Assembly: GCA_030042375.1 (NCBI GenBank)
Contig: JASHZU010000518.1
Span: forward strand, 1 to 5,202
Length of the DNA stretch: 5,202 bases
Direction of reading: 5' to 3'
From: Verrucomicrobiia bacterium
GTDB lineage: Bacteria > Verrucomicrobiota > Verrucomicrobiae > Limisphaerales > UBA11358
The notes beneath the pieces are model-generated. The model had not been told where the DNA came from. It searched no databases and was given only the letters and a program-made list of their open reading frames with translations. Below are positions 1 to 5,202 of the stretch, one piece after another (the first letter of the stretch is position 1; each line of letters starts with the position of its first letter). The translations under genes were made by a program, and so were the position numbers.

Positions 1-240
1 ATTAACGTGAAGTGCATCCAGGAAAAAGCTCCCGTCCCCGGCTGGAAATCAAAGCCCTCGTGGTTCCTGGTGGCGGAAGACGACCGCATGATTCCTCCCG
101 TGACCCAGCGTTTCATGGCAGAGCGCATGAAGGCGAAAGTTTACACCTACTCCGTGGACCATACCCCTTCCATCACGGCGCCCGGCCATGTGGTCCAGGT
201 TTTGTTGGATGCGGCGAATGCCACACTCAAAGCAACTTAA
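1..240 (+). CDS. Alpha/beta hydrolase, C-terminal fragment (5' end outside window)
   Basis: Only the last 79 residues are in the window; the frame is open at base 1 and ends at TAA 238-240. The fragment matches the end of an alpha/beta-hydrolase fold. A strand ending in FLVAEDDRMI carries the acidic triad residue (D27 or D28, counting from base 1). It is followed by a helix with QRFMAERM, and then by VDHTPSITAP, whose His54 sits where the catalytic histidine falls, ahead of the final helix. The nucleophile serine lies upstream and is not visible. The style (KPSWFLVAEDDRMI, xHxPxxxxP) recalls the broad group annotated simply as alpha/beta hydrolases, related to haloperoxidase-like and ester or C-C bond hydrolases; the substrate cannot be told. 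A GTG at 7 is an internal valine codon, not a credible start. The gene lies 27 bases upstream of an SDR-family gene on the same strand and is probably in the same operon. Confidence 0.85.
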   Translation: MNVKCIQEKAPVPGWKSKPSWFLVAEDDRMIPPVTQRFMAERMKAKVYTYSVDHTPSITAPGHVVQVLLDAANATLKAT

Positions 241-256
241 ACGGGGGCCATTAATC

Positions 257-265
257 AAAGGAAAA
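257..265 (+). promoter_or_regulatory. Ribosome binding site of the SDR gene
   Basis: AAAGGAAAA lies in the 27-base gap after the hydrolase stop, with its AAGGA core ending five bases before the ATG at 268. It supports 268 as the start codon. The protein begins directly with the Rossmann strand (SVAIVTGAS), so no upstream extension is expected. Confidence 0.6.
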
Positions 266-267
266 TT

Positions 268-1038
268 ATGAATCCATCTGTTGCCATCGTCACCGGGGCC
301 AGCCAGGGTATTGGGCGCGCCACGGCCATCCGCCTGGCCAATGATTTTAAATCAGTCGTGCTCGTGGCCAGGAATGAAGCGGCCCTGCAGGAAACGGCCA
401 AATCCATAACCGCAGTCGGCGCTACCCCGCTCGTGCTGGCGCTCGATTTACGGCAACCCGACGTCGCGAAAACTGTCGTGACAAAAACCCTGGAACGTTT
501 CAGCCAGATTGATGCTCTGCTCAATATTGCGGGAGCCGTCCCGCAAATTGATCTTCTGGAAATGACGGACGCACAATGGGACGATGGCCTGGCCCTCAAG
601 CTTCATGGCGCGCGGCGTCTAACCATTCACGCATGGGAAGCGCTAAAGCAGTCGAAAGGCTCCGTTGTTTTCATGTCGGGCAACTCTGCCTCGGCGCCCA
701 AATCAGCCTTCGCCGCCGTTGCCACGATTAATGCCGCCATCGTCGCCATGGCAAAGGCGTTTTCCGAACGCGGTATCAAAGAAGGAGTCCAAGTTAACAG
801 CGTGCTGCCCGGCCCGGTGCTCACCCATCGGAGACAGACCTACATGGAAAAATACGCTCCCTTGCATAACATGACCGTGGAGGAAGCACTCCAAAAATTT
901 CCCGCGGAAGCGGGGATTAGCCGTTACGGGCAGCCGGAGGACATCGCCAATTTGATGGCATTTTTAGTTTCACCGGTCGGAAAATGGATGACCGGCTCGG
1001 CTGTCCGGATGGACGGTGGTGAAATCAAGGCAACCTGA
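268..1038 (+). CDS. Short-chain dehydrogenase/reductase (SDR) family protein with altered active site
   Basis: A 256-residue protein, the usual length for a classical SDR with one Rossmann fold. The NAD(P)-binding motif TGASQGIG is at residues 9-16, the acidic residue of ALDL at about 60, and NIAG at 86-89 in place of NNAG. The C-terminal half is typical: VNSVLPGPV at 176-184, GQPEDIANLMAFL at 221-233, and the closing TGSAVRMDGG. The active-site region is odd. VVFMSGNS (133-140) keeps a serine, but the stretch that should read YxxxK reads FAAVATINAA (148-157). Aligned on the following helix, Tyr becomes Val151 and Lys becomes Asn155; the nearest aromatic is Phe148. From memory, a subgroup of atypical SDRs (Lin1944-like) has similar replacements. 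It may therefore bind nucleotide without classical proton transfer, or use other residues. It lies between a hydrolase and a VOC gene, so it probably takes part in the same small-molecule pathway; the substrate is unknown. Confidence 0.9.
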   Translation: MNPSVAIVTGASQGIGRATAIRLANDFKSVVLVARNEAALQETAKSITAVGATPLVLALDLRQPDVAKTVVTKTLERFSQIDALLNIAGAVPQIDLLEMTDAQWDDGLALKLHGARRLTIHAWEALKQSKGSVVFMSGNSASAPKSAFAAVATINAAIVAMAKAFSERGIKEGVQVNSVLPGPVLTHRRQTYMEKYAPLHNMTVEEALQKFPAEAGISRYGQPEDIANLMAFLVSPVGKWMTGSAVRMDGGEIKAT

Positions 1039-1053
1039 ACAAATTGATTTATT

Positions 1054-1434
1054 ATGATCGACCACGTCCTAATCAACGTCAGCAATCTAAAAATCAGCAA
1101 AGCGTTTTATAAAAAGGTGCTGACACCGCTCGGCTACAAGGCGAGTCCGGAATTTATCTGTGACACGACGAAGACAAAGGCCGTTGCGTTCATTGGTTCG
1201 CAGGTGGATTTCATGATCGCGCAAGGCCCCGCCACCATGCCGCCCAACCACGTGGCCTTCCAGGTGAAGAACCGGGCCCTCGTAAAAGCATTTCACAAAA
1301 CCGCTCTCGCCGCCAGCGGCCGGAATTTTGGGAAGCCAAAACTTTACCCGGAATATGACGATAATTATTTCGGCGCCTATGTCCTCGATCCCGATGGACA
1401 TAATATCGAAGCCGTTTGTCACGAAGTGGAATAA
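1054..1434 (+). CDS. VOC superfamily protein (glyoxalase/bleomycin resistance/dioxygenase fold)
   Basis: A 126-residue cytoplasmic protein made of two beta-alpha-beta-beta-beta modules, the normal size for a single-chain VOC (vicinal oxygen chelate) protein. The opening MIDHVLINVSNLKISKAFYK is the standard first strand and helix. Candidate metal ligands are His4, His66 (in PPNHVAFQV, the first strand of the second module) and Glu119 in the closing DPDGHNIEAV, the usual positions in metal-dependent members. A fourth ligand is not obvious. The family includes glyoxalase I, extradiol dioxygenases, fosfomycin and bleomycin resistance proteins and epimerases; nothing here picks one. The start is 15 bases after the SDR stop and has no clear Shine-Dalgarno (the gap reads AACAAATTGATTTATT), so translation may depend on coupling to the SDR. 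It ends 12 bases from the end of the convergent phosphatase gene. Confidence 0.9.
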   Translation: MIDHVLINVSNLKISKAFYKKVLTPLGYKASPEFICDTTKTKAVAFIGSQVDFMIAQGPATMPPNHVAFQVKNRALVKAFHKTALAASGRNFGKPKLYPEYDDNYFGAYVLDPDGHNIEAVCHEVE

Positions 1435-1446
1435 TACCGCGCCGCC
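1435..1446. other. Tail-to-tail junction without recognisable terminator
   Basis: The plus-strand VOC gene and the minus-strand phosphatase gene converge with only 12 bases between their stop codons. I see no GC-rich hairpin followed by a T-run in this gap or just inside either gene end. Transcripts therefore probably overlap at their 3' ends, or end by a Rho-like mechanism or inside the opposite gene. Confidence 0.5.
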
Positions 1447-2397
1447 TTATTTCAATTTCAACAATTTAAGGACCTGTTCGGCCAGGGCCGGTTCCTTGGC
1501 CGCGATAAAGGGCACACGTTTGGCTTGTTTGGGATCGCGATGAAACGTCGTCAGGATTTCGTCCAGGTCTAATTTCGCGCTGATTGGCTTGCCGTCCAAG
1601 CCAATCACCGTCAGCCCGCTTTTTAAACCAATGTACAGGCCGGGCAGGAAATCGTACGTCGCGAAGCCCTTGGCAAACTCAAGGGCCACGTCCGCATAAC
1701 CCGCCGCCACCTGGATGATAGTGTTGGAACCCCACGAAAGATTCACCCGCCCGTCTGCCTTGCGGATGGCGTTCATCAACTCCGTTTGCCCGGCCAGCGC
1801 CTGGTAGCGGTCCACCTTCGTCGTCAACACGTTCACCCGCGCCCCCTGGAGGCTTTTCTTCGGTTCCGGGCCGCCATCCAGGCGAAACCACGAATGCGTA
1901 ATAAAATCAATGCACTCCGCGTAACCGCTCCGCGACGCCCAATAAATCCGGTCCAGGAAAATATCTCCCGCCACAGCGGCCACCACATCATTCATCCGTC
2001 GGTCATACACCGACATCAACGCCCAGCCGCCCTGGAGTGATTCGGCAAATTCCGTCCCATCGACCGGGTCGATAAAGATTACCAGGTCCGATTCGTTTTC
2101 CGGGACGTTCGCCGGAAAGGTTTTGATGCCCAAGTCCTCGGAAAAAACCGTATAGGACATCGCCCCCGGCAATTTGGAAAATTTGCGCCGGAGTAGTTTC
2201 AGGATGAGGTCCTCCGCTTCCCGGTCAATCGCTTTAGTTGGGTTCTGCTCCGATTTTTGAACGTAGGTATTTGTGACCAGCCCTCTCATTTCCACAAGGT
2301 TGTCATGGCGCAGGCGGCTGCGTACGTGGTCCATCGCTTCCAGGATAATTTGCCGGCAATAACGCAGGATCCCTTGGTTGACATCTAATTCGGTCAT
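1447..2397 (-). CDS. Inositol monophosphatase family phosphatase
   Basis: A 316-residue protein carrying the marks of the inositol-monophosphatase/FBPase/BPNase superfamily of Mg2+-dependent phosphatases. In order: NPTKAIDREAEDLI at 52-65 (the conserved T..D..AE helix), VFSEDLG at 84-90 (Glu87, metal-binding acid), the hallmark IDPVDGTE at 109-116 (Asp110 and Asp113 bind metal; Gly114-Thr115 bind phosphate), WGSNTIIQVAAGYADVALE at 222-240 (the GS..L..AAG.AD substrate-side motif), and YDFLPGLYIGLKSGLTVIGL at 248-267, equivalent to WDxAAGxxLVxEAGG. Asp249 keeps the last metal ligand, although the usual Trp is Tyr. All core ligands are present, so catalysis is expected. Substrate could be inositol phosphate, a sugar phosphate or 3'-phosphoadenosine-type nucleotides; the sequence does not decide. 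It is longer than the roughly 260-270 residues of typical IMPases, mainly through an N-terminal helix and a 165-220 insertion. The start at 2397 has no clear Shine-Dalgarno. It follows the membrane-protein gene by 26 bases. Confidence 0.88.
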   Translation of the reverse strand: MTELDVNQGILRYCRQIILEAMDHVRSRLRHDNLVEMRGLVTNTYVQKSEQNPTKAIDREAEDLILKLLRRKFSKLPGAMSYTVFSEDLGIKTFPANVPENESDLVIFIDPVDGTEFAESLQGGWALMSVYDRRMNDVVAAVAGDIFLDRIYWASRSGYAECIDFITHSWFRLDGGPEPKKSLQGARVNVLTTKVDRYQALAGQTELMNAIRKADGRVNLSWGSNTIIQVAAGYADVALEFAKGFATYDFLPGLYIGLKSGLTVIGLDGKPISAKLDLDEILTTFHRDPKQAKRVPFIAAKEPALAEQVLKLLKLK

Positions 2398-2423
2398 ATT
2401 TATTCACTAAGATATACGGAGGT

Positions 2424-3083
2424 TTATTCGATCACATAATCAATCTCGAAGAGGTAACCAAACAAAAGACAACAGGCCGTGAAGATGGACGCGCCCCAAA
2501 AGCAATATGCGTTCAGTTTTTTTTCACGGTCGTAACGGATAAAAAACCAATCCAGCATAATGATTCCCGCCAGGACGAGTGCCACCAAGCCGTCAAACCA
2601 AAGCCATTCGGCGGGCACGTCCGCGCCACGATACTTTTCGATCCCCGCCCAAGCCAGGTCCAGGGACAACAGCACAATGATGGCCGCGTAAAATTGCTGC
2701 CACCGGTGCGCCGAAAGCGACCGCGCCATCACAAAAAACAGCCCCGCCTCCAGGGAAAAAACTGCGCAATCAAAGTTCAGCCACATCGCGCTGATGGTTT
2801 TCGGCGGGTGGGGGCCGTGCAGCGGTTCGACATACTGGACATATAGATACTTTTGGTTCCCTTGGAAAAAAGGCACAATCATCAGCAAAAACACGACCAG
2901 GGACACCACCCGCTGATGATGGAAACAATCGAACCAGCTTATCAACGTTGTGGATGGTCTTTCCGCCTTCGGTTTGGTTTCCCGGATGGCCTGGTTGAAC
3001 GCTTCGGCCACCGCCAGCGCCAGGATGATGGTATAGATGGACTGGACGTTCTCTACGATCTGAGACATCGATTCGACAGTCAT
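2424..3083 (-). CDS. Six-helix integral membrane protein of unknown function
   Basis: I do not recognise a family. From the preferred ATG at 3083 the protein has 219 residues. It has about six hydrophobic stretches, at roughly 15-34, 58-74, 103-121, 131-149, 161-182 and 192-213. Between them lie short charged or polar loops, including ETKPKAERPSTT (35-46) and a histidine/proline-rich loop HGPHPPK (89-95). There is no signal peptide with a cleavage site and no enzymatic motif I can name. The frame stays open to an ATG at 3164 (246 residues). I prefer 3083 because the extra 27 residues are polar and arginine-rich, an AGAG lies eight bases before it, and it leaves a normal divergent intergenic region. 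An ATG at 3068 (MSQIVENVQ) is also possible. The phosphatase gene lies 26 bases downstream, so the two are probably co-transcribed. A role with the phosphatase is only inferred from position. Confidence 0.75.
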   Translation of the reverse strand: MTVESMSQIVENVQSIYTIILALAVAEAFNQAIRETKPKAERPSTTLISWFDCFHHQRVVSLVVFLLMIVPFFQGNQKYLYVQYVEPLHGPHPPKTISAMWLNFDCAVFSLEAGLFFVMARSLSAHRWQQFYAAIIVLLSLDLAWAGIEKYRGADVPAEWLWFDGLVALVLAGIIMLDWFFIRYDREKKLNAYCFWGASIFTACCLLFGYLFEIDYVIE

Positions 3084-3204
3084 CCTTGACACTCTAACAA
3101 ACCGCCTCGTCCTGTCATCAGAGAAATCCCCCGCTCGCAGCTGCGGACAAACGTCCATGGCCAAGTTGTTGAATTTGAAATCTCAACGAATACCATTGGA
3201 AAAA
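3084..3204. promoter_or_regulatory. Divergent intergenic region with presumed promoters for both flanking genes
   Basis: About 120 bases separate the minus-strand membrane-protein start (3083) from the plus-strand glycosidase-like start (3205), so both promoters should lie here or just inside the gene starts. A perfect ten-base palindrome, CGCAGCTGCG, is at 3136-3145 near the middle and could be an operator half or a chance match. A TTGACA is present at 3086-3091 on the plus strand, but no acceptable -10 box follows at normal spacing. I cannot place a promoter with confidence. Confidence 0.4.
3196..3200 (+). promoter_or_regulatory. Probable ribosome binding site of the glycosidase-like gene
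   Basis: TTGGA ends four bases before ATG 3205. It is a weak match, but it favours 3205 over the in-frame ATG at 3157, which is preceded by no comparable purine-rich block and would put 16 extra residues before the signal peptide. Confidence 0.4.
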
Positions 3205-5202
3205 ATGAAAACCGCATTGCTTCGGAAAATAATTTTTCCCATCTGTGCTTTCATCTGGTTGCCAGCTGCGCTTTGCCACGGCAAGAGCGCATTGCCGGCT
3301 GGCGTGCCAACGCTCGATGAAATGGCCGGAAGCTGGTTGCCCATGAAGGATGTGGCCAACCCGCCGGACGTGAACAATTTTCATGACATGCTGTTAATCA
3401 ACCGGGACCTGACTTCGTTCTTCTGCAATCCGGGCGACTGGTTGTGGGCATGGGGCGATGAAAAGTTCTACTTTGGTTATCCGCCGGTCACGCTGACCAT
3501 TGCGGGCAAGGAATATCCGGCAACGGAATGCCGCTGGTATCCCTATCGGGCCATGCGTCGTAATGCCAATTGCGCGGGTTTGGTCGTGCAAACGGACACG
3601 CGAATGATTAACGAGCAGCGAGCTGTCCTCGTCCGCATTGAAATTGCCAATCCGGCAGTGGCCAAAACAAACGTTGAGCTGACGTTATCGGTTCCAGGAA
3701 TTTTGCAAGCGGATGGAATAGCCGTGCTGAATACCACCCAGCGGCCGGGCTTTGTCACGGTCATCTGCCCTGCGGTAAAACCTGACGCCGTGACAAGTGA
3801 CAACGGCATGATTCACTGGCGCTGGAATGTGACGCTTCCGGCGGGAAGGACGAACGAAATTGGATTTGTCGCGGGCGACGGGGACACAGTAGATGCCCCA
3901 AAAGTCCAGGCCGATGTCATGCGTTGGAGCGCGAATTTTTCCAAAGAATTCGATGGCTTCAAGCAATGCTGGGAGCAGCGCTGGGCTGACGCCTTCACAC
4001 CGGGTAATCATCATTTCTCCGGCAGCCTGCCGGTGCTGGTCACCGACAATGCTGCGCTGAAGCGGAATTATTACATGGGCGTCCTCACGATGCTGGAATT
4101 GGAGCGCACGCAGTTTCCGGTGTCCCCGCGCTCGTTCATCACCAGCGGTGAGCGCCCGCCGGGCACGCAGTATTATTGGGACGCATCCATGGGATCCACC
4201 GTCTGGGCGCTTCTTGAACCCGCCGGCATGAAGGCCACGCTCCGCCGCTGGCTGGTCCAAAATGCGCGGAACGGCACCACGATTAATCTTTCGCAGACCA
4301 ACGGTTTTGACCCGACGGTCTATGACCATATCAACGGTTACGCTTTCAACGCGTGCAACATTTTTCAAACGACCTTCGATTATTTGCGCGTCACCGGGGA
4401 TTTAGACTTCCTAGATGAAAAATTGGAAGACGGCAAAACCGTGCTTCAGCGCATGGACGAAATGGCCACGGATTGGAAAACGCTGGTCCATCCCGACAGT
4501 CCGCTGGCCGATTACGGAGAAAATCGAAACCTGCTGGAATGTGCGCCAGCCTATATCGGCCGCGTTGCTTCCTGCAACGCGCAAGATATTTGGATGATGC
4601 GCGAGGATGCGGCGCTCCAGGAACTGAAAGGCAATCCGGCCCGCGCCCGGGAACTGCGCGACGATGCGGAAAAACTCCTGCCCGCTGTGTTGTCGCTTTA
4701 CAAACCTGGCGATGGCGTTTGGTTAGGTCTGCACGACGACGGCCAGCGTGTCGAACTGCGGCATTGTGTTGATTACATCTATGTCGGCGACGCGCTCGCC
4801 AACGACCTGACACCTGACATGCGCCGGGAAATGACAGATTTTGTCAAGCGCGAGCTGCTCATGCGCGACTGGATGCGCGCGATGAGCCTTGAAGATGCCG
4901 CTGCCGCCCTTTCTGATCGCCCCGACCATAGGCCGATGGGCGCCTATGATGGTTGGCCGGCGCTCACGGTTGGCACGATGTGGCGGCTCGGTTTTCCCGG
5001 CGATGCTTATGATTTTTACTGCCGCACGGCTGAGGTGACCCGGGAAGGGCCGTTCGCGCAGGCGCGGGAATTTTACGGGCCGCAGCGCGAGCAATATGAT
5101 GCGCCGGTGCGGATTGCCGAGCGCGACGGTTGCATGAAGGAATGCATCAGCGGCGTCGCCTTTGCGGATGTCGTCATCAGCACGTTTTTCGGTTTCGCGC
5201 CA
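3205..5202 (+). CDS. Secreted six-hairpin glycosidase-like protein (3' end outside window)
   Basis: The frame is open from ATG 3205 to the window edge: 666 residues with no stop. The N-terminus is a Sec-type signal peptide, with basic MKTALLRK, a hydrophobic core to about residue 23, and probable cleavage near ALCHG (22-26). AALC is a poor lipobox, so a soluble exported protein is more likely than a lipoprotein. Residues about 75-230 are rich in short strands and suggest a beta-sandwich. From about 245 on, the sequence looks like an (alpha/alpha)6 toroid: NYYMGVLTMLELER (288-301), QYYWDASMGSTVWALLEP (322-339), DHINGYAFN (374-382), DYGENRNLLECAPAY (436-450) and GAYDGWPALTVGTMWRLGF (579-597). 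This resembles GH15/GH37/GH63-type and MGH1-like glycosidases. Asp326, Glu439 and Glu445 are candidate catalytic or sugar-binding acids, by inference only. Twelve cysteines follow the signal peptide, which is many for an exported protein. GGA at 3198-3200 serves as ribosome binding site. An in-frame ATG at 3157 would lengthen the signal n-region by 16 residues and is less likely. Substrate unknown. Confidence 0.8.
   Translation, partial: MKTALLRKIIFPICAFIWLPAALCHGKSALPAGVPTLDEMAGSWLPMKDVANPPDVNNFHDMLLINRDLTSFFCNPGDWLWAWGDEKFYFGYPPVTLTIAGKEYPATECRWYPYRAMRRNANCAGLVVQTDTRMINEQRAVLVRIEIANPAVAKTNVELTLSVPGILQADGIAVLNTTQRPGFVTVICPAVKPDAVTSDNGMIHWRWNVTLPAGRTNEIGFVAGDGDTVDAPKVQADVMRWSANFSKEFDGFKQCWEQRWADAFTPGNHHFSGSLPVLVTDNAALKRNYYMGVLTMLELERTQFPVSPRSFITSGERPPGTQYYWDASMGSTVWALLEPAGMKATLRRWLVQNARNGTTINLSQTNGFDPTVYDHINGYAFNACNIFQTTFDYLRVTGDLDFLDEKLEDGKTVLQRMDEMATDWKTLVHPDSPLADYGENRNLLECAPAYIGRVASCNAQDIWMMREDAALQELKGNPARARELRDDAEKLLPAVLSLYKPGDGVWLGLHDDGQRVELRHCVDYIYVGDALANDLTPDMRREMTDFVKRELLMRDWMRAMSLEDAAAALSDRPDHRPMGAYDGWPALTVGTMWRLGFPGDAYDFYCRTAEVTREGPFAQAREFYGPQREQYDAPVRIAERDGCMKECISGVAFADVVISTFFGFAP

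Noticed and set aside
255..599. 114-residue minus-strand open frame
   Set aside because: It is antisense to the SDR gene, whose plus-strand frame has clear family motifs; the composition is Ser/Ala/Arg-rich with no motif.
1087..1422. 111-residue minus-strand open frame
   Set aside because: Antisense to the VOC gene, which is well supported by its fold motifs and metal ligands.
2517..2524. T-run as a possible terminator
   Set aside because: It lies inside the membrane-protein gene, encodes lysines in that frame and has no preceding hairpin.
2853..3089. 78-residue plus-strand open frame opposite the membrane protein
   Set aside because: Polar, His/Gln/Arg-rich sequence produced by reading a hydrophobic membrane gene backwards; no ribosome binding site or motif.
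3086..3115. TTGACA as a sigma-70 -35 box for the plus-strand gene
   Set aside because: No sequence resembling TATAAT follows at 16-18 bases, and the hexamer abuts the start codon of the opposite gene; treated as chance.
3685..4368. 227-residue open frame on the minus strand
   Set aside because: It lies entirely opposite the glycosidase-like gene, is rich in Arg, His and Gly in the manner of an antisense shadow, and has no recognisable motif; the plus-strand frame has a signal peptide and coherent domain motifs.
4391..5094. Minus-strand open frames of 140 and 123 residues
   Set aside because: Both are antisense to the glycosidase-like gene, Arg/Pro-rich and without motifs; explained by the GC-biased third positions of the real gene.
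1..5202. Novel defence, mobile or CRISPR system
   Set aside because: No direct repeats, spacer-like arrays, integrase/transposase, nuclease, toxin-antitoxin pair or reverse transcriptase motifs were seen in the genes on either strand.

Overview
The window reads as an ordinary stretch of chromosome from a mid-GC environmental bacterium. The mix of small-molecule enzymes with a large secreted toroid-type glycosidase-like protein resembles soil Verrucomicrobia (Pedosphaera/Limisphaerales type) or Acidobacteria. That is an impression from protein style only: there is no rRNA or other marker gene to fix the taxonomy. I see no mobile element, CRISPR array, tRNA, rRNA or phage gene.

Layout: three plus-strand genes (1-1434), two minus-strand genes (1447-3083) and one plus-strand gene that runs off the right edge (3205-5202). 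Block 1 holds the tail of an alpha/beta hydrolase, a short-chain dehydrogenase/reductase (SDR) homologue and a small VOC-superfamily (glyoxalase/dioxygenase-fold) protein. They are separated by only 27 and 15 bases, so they look like one operon for the turnover or detoxification of an unidentified small molecule. The SDR homologue keeps its nucleotide-binding motifs but has lost the Tyr-x-x-x-Lys catalytic pair.

Block 2, on the minus strand, is a six-helix membrane protein followed 26 bases later by an inositol-monophosphatase-superfamily phosphatase whose metal-binding motifs are intact. The two are probably co-transcribed. Block 2 ends tail to tail with block 1 across a 12-base gap.

Block 3 diverges from block 2 across about 120 bases. 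It encodes an exported protein of at least 666 residues: signal peptide, N-terminal beta-rich domain, then an (alpha/alpha)6 six-hairpin-glycosidase-like domain. It has no stop codon before the window ends. This is the most interesting gene here, because its glycosidase family cannot be assigned from the sequence alone and it has an unusual number of cysteines. No new multi-gene system is evident.
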